Below are positions 9,120 through 17,813 of a stretch of DNA of 64,000 nt, in pieces. The DNA is from an uncultured Chloroflexus sp. (GTDB lineage: Bacteria; Chloroflexota; Chloroflexia; Chloroflexales; Chloroflexaceae), in the NCBI RefSeq assembly GCF_937951745.1, contig NZ_CALFBQ010000008.1, forward strand, positions 25,035 to 89,034. Reading direction: 5' to 3'. A program made the position numbers and the translations under genes. The number at the start of each line of letters is the position of its first letter. Within the stretch, counting starts at the first letter, position 1. The notes under the pieces are model-generated. The model was not told the origin of the DNA, did no database searches, and was given only the letters and a program-made list of their open reading frames with translations.

Positions 9120-9932
9120 TTACGCCGGGGTGACTAAACGCACTAGCGCCATCATCACCAGAGTAATCGCCATTGCCCACAGCCAGCCCTGCGCCGGAAA
9201 GCGCCGGATCAGCAACGGCGGAAAGAAGCGCAGGTCAATCGTAAGCCGGGGCGACAGCGCCATCCCGATCAGCACGCCACTGACCAACCCTCCCAAATGC
9301 CCCCAATTATCGATGACCCCTTGCGCGGCAAACCCGATCAGCAGGTTGATAAAGGCAATCGCTGCGATGCCGCGCACCTGATTGCGGCCGAATTCACCCA
9401 ACGCTTGCCGGTTGAGGTAGTAAAAGATGCCTAAACCGCCGATCAAGCCGAAGATTGCACCACTCGCGCCAACTGCCGGCGCCGGTGAGAGCGCATACGA
9501 CGCGATGCTGCCGCCTAGCCCGCTAAGCATGTAGAGCGTCAGAAACCGCCCGTGCCCATAGAAGCGTTCAGTTTCCGGCCCCAACACCGAGAGCGCGTAA
9601 CCGTTGAAGAGGATATGGATCAGATTGGCATGTAGAAAGACGGCTGTCAGCAACCGCCACACTTCGCCGTTAGCGATCCGCTCATTCACCTTCGCCCCTA
9701 GCGCCACCAACACCGGAAACGCTGGTTGGAAGACGGAGCCGCTGAGGGCACTGGCTAACACATACACCATCCCAATCGCCCAGAGCAGGCTATACGTCAC
9801 AACCGGGCGCGGCGGCAGCAGGGGTGCGGGCCGCGGTGGCTCATCGGGCACATCAGACCGGCGGCCAAATTCCCGTTCGGCCCGGCGCAAAAACTCTTCG
9901 ATCTCGTCGGGTTCATTAGGCGGGCGTGCCAT
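9120..9932 (-). CDS. Rhomboid-family intramembrane serine protease
   Basis: A membrane protease that cleaves transmembrane substrates. After a cytoplasmic, charged and Pro-rich N-terminus (residues 1-42) come helices with WRLLTAVFLHANLIHILFNG (the family pattern is RxxTxxFxHxxxxHxxxN), the catalytic serine in VGASGAIFGLIGG and the catalytic histidine in NWGHLGGLVSG. ATG 9932 is preceded by GGGGAG at 7 nt and overlaps the murD stop by 17 nt; an open frame upstream in the same phase is only murD shadow. Its position between murD and ftsW inside a cell-division cluster is unusual and suggests co-expression with septal genes; substrates are unknown. Confidence 0.93.
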   Translation of the reverse strand: MARPPNEPDEIEEFLRRAEREFGRRSDVPDEPPRPAPLLPPRPVVTYSLLWAIGMVYVLASALSGSVFQPAFPVLVALGAKVNERIANGEVWRLLTAVFLHANLIHILFNGYALSVLGPETERFYGHGRFLTLYMLSGLGGSIASYALSPAPAVGASGAIFGLIGGLGIFYYLNRQALGEFGRNQVRGIAAIAFINLLIGFAAQGVIDNWGHLGGLVSGVLIGMALSPRLTIDLRFFPPLLIRRFPAQGWLWAMAITLVMMALVRLVTPA

Positions 9933-11331
9933 GAGCTTGCTCCCCGGCGCGAACGGCAGCCAACTCGCGCACAATGAGGCGAAACGCTTCGCCGCGATGA
10001 AATTCATTCCGAAACATGCCGAAACTCGCGCAGCCGGGTGAGAGCAATACAACGCCGCCGGGTTGAGCGAGCATGCGAGCCTGCGCCACAGCGACTCGCA
10101 AATCATCGAAGGGGCCGATCACCGGCAACGACGGCGCTTGCGCTTGTAACAATGCTCGCAGGGTCGGCGTAGCGCTGCCGGCCAAGAGCACGACCGCTGC
10201 GGCGCCTTTCGCAATGGAGTCTGCTAATGCCGCTAAATCCAGATTCTTGTCGGCCCCGCCAGCCAACAATACGATTGGCCCCGGCACCGTCGCCAGCGCC
10301 ACTGCGGTGGCTGCCGGATTCGTTGCAGTGGTGTCATTAATATAGCGTACACCATCGATCGTCGCTACCAGTTCGAGCCGGTGTTCAACGCTGCTCACAG
10401 TATGCAGCGCCGCTGCAATGGCGGTAGGGTCAATCCTAAACCGGTAGGCCAGCGTCGCCGCCGCTAACGCATTGGCCGCGTTGTGTTCCCCCGGCAACCG
10501 TAGATCTGACCGGTGAAACAGGATCACATCGCGATAGCGAAATGCGCCATCAGCCGTTACCGTCGCATCAGCGGTCGGATCGGTCAGGCTGTAGCTGATC
10601 ACCCCTTGCCTCCCGCCGCCCCACTCCTGCGCCTGTTCCGGCGGCAAGACCGCGACGCCGTCCGGCCCTTGATGGGCCATAATCTGCCGTTTGGCATTGG
10701 CATAGGCTGCGAGTGAACCGTGCCAATTAAGATGATCGTTCCCCAGATTGGTCAGAAGGGCGTATGCCGGACTCAGCCGCGCTTCACCCAATCGTTCGAG
10801 CTGAAAACTGCTCAATTCCAGCACCACCGGCGTCTGCGAACCGATCTGATCGAGCGCCTCGAGCGCCGAGACGCGCAGATTGCCTGCCACTACCGTATCG
10901 GGATAGCGTTGCCGGATCATTGCTGCCAACAACAAGGTGGTGGTCGTTTTGCCTTTAGTGCCGGTTACACCGAGGATCGGGCCGGGGCAAGCACGGAAAA
11001 AGAGGGTCATCTCGGTTTCGATCGGCACGCCGCACGAGCGGGCCAGCGCCAGCCACGGCGAGTCGGGACGCACCGCCGGATTAACCACCAGCATCTCGGC
11101 GGCACGAATATCTTCGGCGCGATGTTCACCTAACGTATAGCGCACTTGCTTGCCGAGTTCGGCGGCAAAAGCGTTAAGGCGGGCAATCGGTTCGGCCAGC
11201 GCCTCTGGCGAAGCAAGGTCGGTCACTGTCACGTCGGCCCCGTGGCGCAATAGCCAGCGGGCCACACCTAACCCGCCGCCATGCACGCCCAAGCCCATGA
11301 CCAACACTCGTTTTCCGGCCACCGCAACCAT
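9916..11331 (-). CDS. murD: UDP-N-acetylmuramoyl-L-alanine--D-glutamate ligase MurD
   Basis: Cytoplasmic Mur ligase adding D-glutamate. Evidence: N-terminal GLGVHGGGLGVARWLLRHGA, P-loop GVTGTKGKTTTTLLL, ELSSFQLE, NLGNDHLNWHGSLAAYANAK, EHNAANALAAA and INDTTATNPAAT, then a C-terminal LLAGGADKNLDL that is typical of MurD. Length 471. The stop codon of mraY shares one base with ATG 11331 (GTG 11334 is an alternative with 4-nt overlap); GGGGG lies six bases upstream of the ATG. The gene order mraY-murD is conserved, but the next gene is a rhomboid protease rather than ftsW. Confidence 0.96.
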   Translation of the reverse strand: MVAVAGKRVLVMGLGVHGGGLGVARWLLRHGADVTVTDLASPEALAEPIARLNAFAAELGKQVRYTLGEHRAEDIRAAEMLVVNPAVRPDSPWLALARSCGVPIETEMTLFFRACPGPILGVTGTKGKTTTTLLLAAMIRQRYPDTVVAGNLRVSALEALDQIGSQTPVVLELSSFQLERLGEARLSPAYALLTNLGNDHLNWHGSLAAYANAKRQIMAHQGPDGVAVLPPEQAQEWGGGRQGVISYSLTDPTADATVTADGAFRYRDVILFHRSDLRLPGEHNAANALAAATLAYRFRIDPTAIAAALHTVSSVEHRLELVATIDGVRYINDTTATNPAATAVALATVPGPIVLLAGGADKNLDLAALADSIAKGAAAVVLLAGSATPTLRALLQAQAPSLPVIGPFDDLRVAVAQARMLAQPGGVVLLSPGCASFGMFRNEFHRGEAFRLIVRELAAVRAGEQAHGTPA

Positions 11332-12434
11332 CACCGGCCCCCATCACGCTCTTGCATAATAGCAGGCGCCTGATTCACCCGCGTCTCGACCCGTGGCGGC
11401 CCAAAGATCAGCGCCAGCGAAATCCCCACCATTGCCGCCACCGTCCCGATCAACACGAAGCGTTGCGTCACCTGTGGCTGGCTCCAGCCGAGCAATTCAA
11501 AATGGTGGTGGAGCGGGGCCATCTTAAACACCCGCCGGCCCTCACCGTAACGCCATTTCGTCCATTTAAAATAACCGGTCTGGATCATCGTTGAAAGCGC
11601 CTCAATCACGAACACAATTCCGATTACCGGCAAGAGCAGCCATTGCTGCGACTGCAAGGCCACCACGGCGAGGGTTGCTCCCAACGCCAACGCCCCCAGA
11701 TCACCCATAAACACCTGCGCCGGATAGGCGTTGTACCACAGGAAAGCGGCGCACGCACCGACAACGGTAAAACAGAACGCCATCAGGTTGGTGAGGCGCG
11801 GCTCGGCGAGAAAGGTGATTACGCCATACGCGCCAAAGGCGAGGGTCAAATTCCAGCCAGCCAGACTGTCGAGGCCATCGGTAATGTTCACGGCATTCGA
11901 GATGAACACGATGATCAGCACCGCAAGCGGGATAAACCATAGGCCGATATTGACCTCGCCGACAAAGGGAATCTGCACCAAACCTTCGTGCTCTAACCCG
12001 TATGGCTGCGGTAGGTAGAGCGCAAGACTAGCGACGAAGGCCACCGCCATCATGATCCAAAACTTAAACCGGGCCGTGAAGCCATGCGTCTTGGAACGCG
12101 AGCCGGTCAGCGACAACCAATCATCGATCCCACCTAAGACGGCGAAACTCACCATCACGCCGAGCGGCAACAGCATTGACCAGCGATCAACCAGATTGAA
12201 GAGCGCGGTCAACACAACTACGGTGCTGACGATCATGATCCCACCCATCGTCGGCGTGCCCACCTTGACCAGATGGCTCTGCGGGCCATCGGGCCGGATG
12301 CGCTTGCCCAGTTTATGTTTGCGGGCGAATCGCACCCACCATGCGCCAACGATCAGGGTTAGCGCAAATGCAGCAGCGGCGAGCAACAGGGCGCGCGCCA
12401 TATCTTGAACCAACACTGCACGCAGGACGCTCAC
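11331..12434 (-). CDS. mraY: Phospho-MurNAc-pentapeptide transferase MraY
   Basis: Polytopic enzyme that transfers phospho-MurNAc-pentapeptide to undecaprenyl phosphate, making lipid I. Ten helices are apparent. Diagnostic motifs: VKVGTPTMGGIMI, GGIDDW with the catalytic Asp pair region, NAVNITDGLDSLAG, FMGDLGALALGATL and the histidine motif APLHHHFELLGW. The start is GTG 12434 with AGGAG seven bases upstream. It follows murF by 30 nt and overlaps murD by one base. A slightly long C-terminal tail (RVNQAPAIMQERDGGR) follows the last helix. Confidence 0.96.
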   Translation of the reverse strand: MSVLRAVLVQDMARALLLAAAAFALTLIVGAWWVRFARKHKLGKRIRPDGPQSHLVKVGTPTMGGIMIVSTVVVLTALFNLVDRWSMLLPLGVMVSFAVLGGIDDWLSLTGSRSKTHGFTARFKFWIMMAVAFVASLALYLPQPYGLEHEGLVQIPFVGEVNIGLWFIPLAVLIIVFISNAVNITDGLDSLAGWNLTLAFGAYGVITFLAEPRLTNLMAFCFTVVGACAAFLWYNAYPAQVFMGDLGALALGATLAVVALQSQQWLLLPVIGIVFVIEALSTMIQTGYFKWTKWRYGEGRRVFKMAPLHHHFELLGWSQPQVTQRFVLIGTVAAMVGISLALIFGPPRVETRVNQAPAIMQERDGGR

Positions 12435-12464
12435 GCAACTTCTCCTGTTATCATGGGGTAACGC

Positions 12465-13928
12465 TCAGGCTTGGAGCGCGGCAACGATTGTTTCCATCTG
12501 CACACCGCGCGATCCTTTAATGAGTAGACAATCACCAGAGCGGATCATCTGATTGAGCAGTTCGATTGCCGATTCGTTATCAGGGCAGATTGCCACCCGA
12601 TCGAGCGGCATGCCAGCCGCTAATGCCGCTTCAACCATTGTCTGTGCTTGCCGGCCAACCGCCACCAACCAATCAGCCGTCTGAGCAGCGGCAGCACCCA
12701 CTTGCCGGTGCCCTTCTTCGGTTGCCGCCCCTAATTCGAGCATCTCACCTAACACGGCGATCCGGCGGCCCGGCGTCTCGGCCAACACGTTCAGCGCGGC
12801 GATCGTTGATAACGGTGCAGCATTGTAGGTGTCGTCAATAATCGTCACCCCGGTCTGGCTCTGCACCACCCGCAGGCGCAACTGCTCACCGGGTTCGCGC
12901 AAACCGGCTTCAATCGCTGCCCAATCCAAACCTAACACCACACCAGTCGCGATTGCCGCCAGCGCCGTATAGGCGTGGTGCTTCCCGATCAAGGGGGTAC
13001 GTAAGCGATACTGCTCGCCTTGATAGACGACCGTTAGCGCTATCCCGTAGAGACCATAGCTAATCACTTCGGTCACGCGCACATCGGCGTGCGGCGCATA
13101 GCCATACGTTAGCACCCGCGCCGACGTGCGCGCCGCCATTGCTGCCACCCGCGGATCATCGGCGTTGAGGATGCACCAGCCATCAGCCGGCAACGACTCA
13201 GGCAATTCCGCTTTCGCATTGACAATTGCCTCGATACTGCCGAGCCGTTCGAGGTGCGACGGACCGACATTGGTCACAATTCCAATGTGGGGACGAGCGA
13301 GCGCCGCCAAGAAGCGGATCTCACCCGCCGCCCACATCCCCATCTCGAGCACTGCCACTTGATGGTCGGCAGTTAGCCCGAGCAAGGTAGCCGGCAATGT
13401 CACATCACTATTAAAGCTACGTTGGCTTTTTAAGGTTCGCAATCGCTGGCTTACTACAGCCGCGACGACCTCTTTGGTCGAGGTCTTGCCCACGCTGCCA
13501 GTGATACCAATCACCGTTGGCGTGAACATCTGCCGATGGTAGACGGCCACGCGCTGCAACGCTTGCAGCGGGTCGTCTACGGCGATGAGGAGGCATGCAT
13601 CAGGCGGAACGTTCGCCAACAACGCGCTTTGGGTTGGCTCGATCAACCGCCATGGCCGGGCTGCCGCTGCCAGATCGGGAGCCAACGCCGCGAGCGTCAC
13701 CGGCGACACCAACGCTGCCGCCGCGCCGCGCGCCACCACATCGGGTAAAAAACGATGCCCATCGGTGCGTTCGCCGGCCAACGCTACAAAGAGCGATCCC
13801 GGCGTCACCTCGCGCGAATCGGTCACCACCGGACCGATCAGCCGTCCGGCCCACAGCGGCGGCACTGCCACCTCCTGTCGCGTCGCGCGCGGTTGCACCC
13901 CATACAATAAATTGTCGAGCCTGATCAA
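12465..13928 (-). CDS. murF: UDP-MurNAc-tripeptide--D-Ala-D-Ala ligase MurF
   Basis: Adds the D-Ala-D-Ala dipeptide to complete the pentapeptide. Motifs: N-terminal domain with VTDSREVTPGSLFVALAGER, P-loop GITGSVGKTSTKEVVAA, LEMGMWAAGEIRFLA, NVGPSHLERLGSIEAI, IDDTYNAAPLS and the MurF-specific end KGSRGVQME. A TTG start at 13928 is favoured because GGGAGG stands five bases in front; no ATG or GTG fits better. It is preceded by a 135-bp gap holding an extended -10 promoter candidate, and by ftsI rather than murE, which is absent here. Confidence 0.95.
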   Translation of the reverse strand: MIRLDNLLYGVQPRATRQEVAVPPLWAGRLIGPVVTDSREVTPGSLFVALAGERTDGHRFLPDVVARGAAAALVSPVTLAALAPDLAAAARPWRLIEPTQSALLANVPPDACLLIAVDDPLQALQRVAVYHRQMFTPTVIGITGSVGKTSTKEVVAAVVSQRLRTLKSQRSFNSDVTLPATLLGLTADHQVAVLEMGMWAAGEIRFLAALARPHIGIVTNVGPSHLERLGSIEAIVNAKAELPESLPADGWCILNADDPRVAAMAARTSARVLTYGYAPHADVRVTEVISYGLYGIALTVVYQGEQYRLRTPLIGKHHAYTALAAIATGVVLGLDWAAIEAGLREPGEQLRLRVVQSQTGVTIIDDTYNAAPLSTIAALNVLAETPGRRIAVLGEMLELGAATEEGHRQVGAAAAQTADWLVAVGRQAQTMVEAALAAGMPLDRVAICPDNESAIELLNQMIRSGDCLLIKGSRGVQMETIVAALQA

Positions 13929-13975
13929 ATCGCCCTCCCAACGTCGCCTTGCACGCCAAACGCCTCGCGGAGGCC

Positions 13976-14008
13976 ATTATAGCATCTCCGTTCCAACCAG
14001 CTTGGTTG
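13976..14008 (-). promoter_or_regulatory. Candidate extended -10 promoter with dyad, upstream of murF
   Basis: On the minus strand TGCTATAAT (13976-13984) is a perfect extended -10 box, about 50 nt before the murF TTG. A perfect inverted repeat CAACCA-3-TGGTTG (13994-14008) covers the place where a -35 would sit, and no consensus -35 is present. This would give the murF-to-downstream genes an internal promoter, possibly regulated at the dyad. Confidence 0.4.
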
Positions 14009-14063
14009 AGCGCCGACCGCGGCAGATGATAATCAACTGAGAGAGCGAATACCATACCAACAC

Positions 14064-15872
14064 CTACGGTTGTCCCGGACTGACGAGCGACCGATCCGGC
14101 GGTACGTGTGCGTACCGCAGCAACTGATCAACAATGTTGTAGTAAACCGGAATCGCCGTTAACACGCCAAGCGTATCTTTCTTAGGCCGATCGATCTTGA
14201 CCAAGACCACAAAACGTGGCTCATCAACCGGCGCAATCCCCAACACTGAACCGATGGTATAGATTGGGTCATAGCCGCCACCGGGCAACGGGATCGACGC
14301 GGTACCTGTCTTGGCCCCGACCCGATAGCCGGGGATCAACCACTGATCACGCCAATTACCGGTGCGCGGCCCCCAAACCACCGGAGCGTAGTGGTTCGCC
14401 GCCTCGACTAGCATCTCGCGCACAGCGCGAGCCACCTCCGGCTCAATTGGCTTGCCCGCCACCTGCGGTTGCATCGGTACACACTCATCGTTGCGGCAGA
14501 TCCGCTGCACGACGTAAGGCTGCATCATCACCCCATCGTTGGCGATAGCCGCCGCCGCCTGCACCAATTGTAACGGTGTCACCGAAATCGCTTGGCCGTA
14601 GGCGTTGATCAAAAAGGTCAGCGGATTGTAGCCAGCGCCGCCGTAGAAATTGACAATCCCGCTCTCTTCGCCAGCCAAATCAACCCCGGTCGGTTGACCG
14701 AAGCCGAAGCGGGTCAGCGTGCGGTAAAACGCTTCCGGGCCAGTCAGTTCGTTAAACTGCAACGCTGCCACATTACTCGAATAGTAAAGCATGCCGGCCA
14801 GCGTCAATGGCCCGCGCGGTGCACCGTCGAAATTACGCAGCGTGCGACCATAGCGCACTACCCACCCCGGATCATCCACGGTGGTACTCGTCGTCACCGC
14901 ACCCGAACTGAGTGCAGCACTGGCGGTAAACATCTTGAAGGTGCTACCCGGTTCATAGACCACGCCAATCGCCGGATTGCGCCCGTACACCTCCGGCGGA
15001 TACTCTTGCCAGCGGTTGGGGTCGAAGAACGGCCAGCTCGCCATCGCGAGGATCGCGCCGGTACGCGGATCGAGCACGATGATCGTGCCGCCGTCGGCAT
15101 TTTGCTCATCAATTGCCTGCTTCAACTCGCGCTCGGCTACCTGCTGGATGAACGGATCAATCGTCAATTGGAGGTTGGCGCCATCTTGCGGCGGCAGCGT
15201 GCGTGAGAGGCTGGTGGCAATCGGGTTGCGGGCCGGATCGAATTCTCCCTCCACCCGTCCTTCCGTGCCGCGCAGCATCTGATCGTAATACGCTTCGATC
15301 CCGCTAATACCCTCGCCATTCAGATTCAACGCCCCTACCACCTGCGCCGCCGTAATCCCTTGCGGATAGAAGCGCATCGGCTCGTAGACCAGCCGGAGGC
15401 CGGGTAGTTTGAGTTCGGCCACTTTCGCCGCCACCTCTGGTTCGAGCCAGCGTGCCAAGCGCACCCACTGCCGGTCAGAGCGAAGCGCCGACAGAATCGG
15501 CTCGGCGGGAGCGCCGGTCAGACCGGCGACCAGCAAGGCAATCTCAGCTTTACGGTCTGCCGGCACCTGCGGCGGAATCGCAAAGAGGCTTTGCCGTTCG
15601 ACATCCATCGCCAGTACCGTGCCATTCGCATCGGTAATTTGGCCCCGGCGCGGGGCCAGTAGCACCGGCGTTTCAATCTCTAGCCGCGCTTTGCTGACCA
15701 ACTCTTGGCTGCGCACCACTTGTAAATCAACTAACCGCACGGTTACGATCAGCATGATCACCACGCAACCAATCAATAACACCTGCAGCCGCCAGCGGGC
15801 TAGACGCCCGACCGGCGGCGTGACAGCCGTTGCGGAAGCGGTCGAATGTGTACGGCGAGTGGTGGCAGCCAT
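14064..15872 (-). CDS. ftsI: Septal peptidoglycan transpeptidase FtsI (class B PBP)
   Basis: Class B penicillin-binding protein that cross-links septal peptidoglycan. One N-terminal membrane anchor (about residues 31-46) precedes a pedestal domain with RRGQITDANGTVLAMD, then the transpeptidase domain with SxxK at S310-TFK313 (EPGSTFKMF), SxN at S365-N367 (YYSSNVA) and KTG at 521-523 (GAKTGTAS). Length 602 is typical and I see no C-terminal PASTA domain. It follows ftsL by 6 nt, in the FtsL-FtsI order expected of the SEDS-PBP partner set with FtsW downstream. Confidence 0.95.
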   Translation of the reverse strand: MAATTRRTHSTASATAVTPPVGRLARWRLQVLLIGCVVIMLIVTVRLVDLQVVRSQELVSKARLEIETPVLLAPRRGQITDANGTVLAMDVERQSLFAIPPQVPADRKAEIALLVAGLTGAPAEPILSALRSDRQWVRLARWLEPEVAAKVAELKLPGLRLVYEPMRFYPQGITAAQVVGALNLNGEGISGIEAYYDQMLRGTEGRVEGEFDPARNPIATSLSRTLPPQDGANLQLTIDPFIQQVAERELKQAIDEQNADGGTIIVLDPRTGAILAMASWPFFDPNRWQEYPPEVYGRNPAIGVVYEPGSTFKMFTASAALSSGAVTTSTTVDDPGWVVRYGRTLRNFDGAPRGPLTLAGMLYYSSNVAALQFNELTGPEAFYRTLTRFGFGQPTGVDLAGEESGIVNFYGGAGYNPLTFLINAYGQAISVTPLQLVQAAAAIANDGVMMQPYVVQRICRNDECVPMQPQVAGKPIEPEVARAVREMLVEAANHYAPVVWGPRTGNWRDQWLIPGYRVGAKTGTASIPLPGGGYDPIYTIGSVLGIAPVDEPRFVVLVKIDRPKKDTLGVLTAIPVYYNIVDQLLRYAHVPPDRSLVSPGQP

Positions 15873-15878
15873 CGTTCG

Positions 15879-16247
15879 TTACTCATCTAAATTCGGCAGA
15901 TTCGGAATCCGCACATAACGCAACTGATCAGGCGTTGGTTGGCGGAACCCCAATTCGGCGGCCCGTTTGAGGCGCGCCTCGACCGATTGCACGCGCGCCA
16001 ATTGCTCTTGCAACTGCGAATACTCGCGAGTCAGTTGCACCTGCTGCTGGCGCAGCTCCACCAGCTCGTAGTTCATCCGCGCCACCAATCCGCTCTGCAA
16101 GAGGGTTAACACACTCAACAGGCAGCAGATTAGCGCCAGCAACAGCATATAGCGCGCGCCATCGAGCTTGAGATACCGCGAGAGATCAATCCGGCGCAGC
16201 CGTACTCGCCCCAACAGAGCTGGAATCTGTTCGCTTCTGACTGCCAT
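15879..16247 (-). CDS. ftsL: FtsL-like septum protein
   Basis: A 122-residue bitopic protein: short cytoplasmic part, one membrane helix (about residues 32-52, MLLLALICCLLSVLTLLQSG) and a periplasmic coiled coil (VELRQQQVQLTREYSQLQEQ and following). Sequence identity to FtsL cannot be claimed because the family diverges quickly, but the topology, size and place between rsmH and ftsI identify it. ATG 16247 has GAGGAGG seven bases upstream; an earlier in-frame start at 16274, which would overlap the rsmH stop, lacks such a site. Confidence 0.85.
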   Translation of the reverse strand: MAVRSEQIPALLGRVRLRRIDLSRYLKLDGARYMLLLALICCLLSVLTLLQSGLVARMNYELVELRQQQVQLTREYSQLQEQLARVQSVEARLKRAAELGFRQPTPDQLRYVRIPNLPNLDE

Positions 16248-16270
16248 CGCGTTTCCTCCTCTAGCCGCAC

Positions 16271-17176
16271 TCACGCAATCCGAACGGCAACTCGCAATTT
16301 GGCGCTCCGCGCCCGCGGATTGGCAGCGACTTCTGCATCGCTGGCTACCACCGGCTTCTTGGTGATGATGGCTAAGCGTGGTGCTTCACCAGCGGCCTCA
16401 GCGCGCAGAAATTGCTTGACGATCCGATCTTCGAGCGAATGAAAACTGATCACCGCCAACTTGCCGCCAAGGGTGAGCAGCGCAACCGCCTGCGGCAACG
16501 CCGCCGCCAACTGGTCAAGCTCGTGATTGACCGCAATCCGCAACGCTTGAAACGTGCGCGTGGCCGGATGGATCCGCCCGTGACGGCCACCCACGGCACG
16601 GGCCACAACCGCCGCTAAATCGGCAGTAGACCGAAATGGCTGCGAGCGCCGGCGTTCGACAATCGCGCGCGCAACCCGGCGCGCCGCGTGCTCTTCGCCA
16701 TACTGAAAGATGATGTCGGCTAGCTCGCGCTCGCTCAAACGATTCACAAGATCAGCCGCTGTCGGGCCTTGCGTCGGGTCAAGCCGCATATCAAGCGGGC
16801 CATCGGCGGCAAACGAGAAACCGCGTTCCGGCGTATCAAGTTGGTACGACGACACCCCCAGATCGAATAGAATGCCATCAACGGCGGCAAAACCGGCCTC
16901 TGTGGCCAATGCAGCCAAATCGGCGAACGATCCATGGCGCAAGACGGCCTGCTGGCTGAGACCGGCCTCAGCCAGTCGCTCAGCAGTGGCGGCCAATGCC
17001 GCCGGATCGGCATCTATCCCCAACAACACCCCGCCGGGTTGGGCGGCTTGCAACACGGCCAGCGCATGCCCGCCACCGCCAACGGTCGCATCGAGATAGC
17101 AACCGCCGGGACGCGGGGCCAGCGCCGCAATGACTTCAGCTAACAACACCGGCGTATGTTGGAACGTCACCACCAT
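16271..17176 (-). CDS. rsmH: 16S rRNA (cytosine1402-N4)-methyltransferase RsmH (MraW)
   Basis: SAM-dependent methyltransferase acting on C1402 in the ribosomal P site. Motifs: [13 protein letters not shown] at the start, SAM-binding [14 protein letters not shown] and [51 protein letters not shown] and [15 protein letters not shown]. Length 301 is standard. Its ATG overlaps the last base of the mraZ stop (TAATG), as usual for the mraZ-rsmH pair at the head of dcw clusters. Confidence 0.97.
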   Translation of the reverse strand: MVVTFQHTPVLLAEVIAALAPRPGGCYLDATVGGGGHALAVLQAAQPGGVLLGIDADPAALAATAERLAEAGLSQQAVLRHGSFADLAALATEAGFAAVDGILFDLGVSSYQLDTPERGFSFAADGPLDMRLDPTQGPTAADLVNRLSERELADIIFQYGEEHAARRVARAIVERRRSQPFRSTADLAAVVARAVGGRHGRIHPATRTFQALRIAVNHELDQLAAALPQAVALLTLGGKLAVISFHSLEDRIVKQFLRAEAAGEAPRLAIITKKPVVASDAEVAANPRARSAKLRVAVRIA

Positions 17177-17607
17177 TAAATCCCTAACTTTCGCATCTGT
17201 TCGTCAAAGCGCGGGCCTTGACTAGCGAGCCGCTCTTCGACCTCGCGCCAGCGATCAGGCGCCCACACCTCGATAAAGGTGTCAAGACCCACCAACACCG
17301 CCTGATCGGCCAAGCCGCCACCTTCACGCAAGCTCTGGGGCAGCAAAATCCGCCCCTGCCGATCCATTTCTTGCTCGGAGGCGTTGGCAAACAGCAACCG
17401 GCGCAACATGCGCGCATCTTCATCGGTCAACGACAGCGCGCTCACGCGGCGGGTCAAATCACTCCAGAACGGCAAGGGGAAAATCAGCAGACAACGATCA
17501 AACCCGCGGGTCACGACCATCCCACCGGCCAGCTCAGCACGAAAGCGGGCCGGAATTGCCAGCCGGCCCTTCTCGTCGATGGAATGTTCGTGTGTCCCCA
17601 GAAACAC
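17176..17607 (-). CDS. mraZ: Transcriptional regulator MraZ
   Basis: AbrB-like DNA-binding protein that forms a ring and binds TGGG repeats in front of its own operon; it represses the dcw cluster in species studied. Two copies of the DxxGR signature are visible: [16 protein letters not shown] and [16 protein letters not shown]. The start is GTG 17607, giving VFLGTHEHS in place of the usual MFLG, with AGGAG eight bases upstream, and yields 143 residues, the family norm. A longer frame reaching 17673 would read through the operator and is not credible. Confidence 0.95.
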   Translation of the reverse strand: MFLGTHEHSIDEKGRLAIPARFRAELAGGMVVTRGFDRCLLIFPLPFWSDLTRRVSALSLTDEDARMLRRLLFANASEQEMDRQGRILLPQSLREGGGLADQAVLVGLDTFIEVWAPDRWREVEERLASQGPRFDEQMRKLGI

Positions 17608-17638
17608 GCTCGTTGCTCCTGCGTAGATAGGGAAGTCG

Positions 17639-17662
17639 CCCACTTTTCCCCACTTTTCCCCA
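17639..17662 (-). promoter_or_regulatory. MraZ operator: three TGGG boxes
   Basis: On the minus strand TGGG occurs three times with exact 10-bp spacing (17662-17659, 17652-17649, 17642-17639), separated by GAAAAG. This is the known MraZ box architecture of tandem TGGGN repeats spaced by five bases. The boxes lie between the -10 hexamer and the mraZ start, a position suited to autorepression. Confidence 0.85.
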
Positions 17663-17673
17663 CCTGCCGCCAC

Positions 17674-17702
17674 ATTATAGCCGACCTAGCACCCAGTTTC
17701 AA
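17674..17702 (-). promoter_or_regulatory. Promoter of the dcw cluster
   Basis: Minus-strand TTGAAA (17702-17697), a 17-bp spacer and a perfect TATAAT (17679-17674). Transcription would start near 17667, immediately before the MraZ boxes, leaving a leader of about 60 nt in front of the mraZ GTG. Confidence 0.75.
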
Positions 17703-17813
17703 GCGGCTAAAGCATCTACAAACATAACAATTTGGTTTAAATATGAGTGTAGCCAAAGATCGAGTAGAATATTTGAGCGTATAGGAAGCGAAACCATAGT
17801 CAGTGAGGAACGC

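Noticed and set aside
13600..14055. 151-codon open frame opposite and across the murF start
   Set aside because: It overlaps murF, whose motifs are certain, and its translation is Gly/Arg-rich noise typical of a shadow frame.
17608..17673. N-terminal extension of mraZ to an earlier start
   Set aside because: It would place the MraZ boxes inside the coding sequence and precede the conserved FLGTHEHS start; the GTG at 17607 has a good ribosome site.
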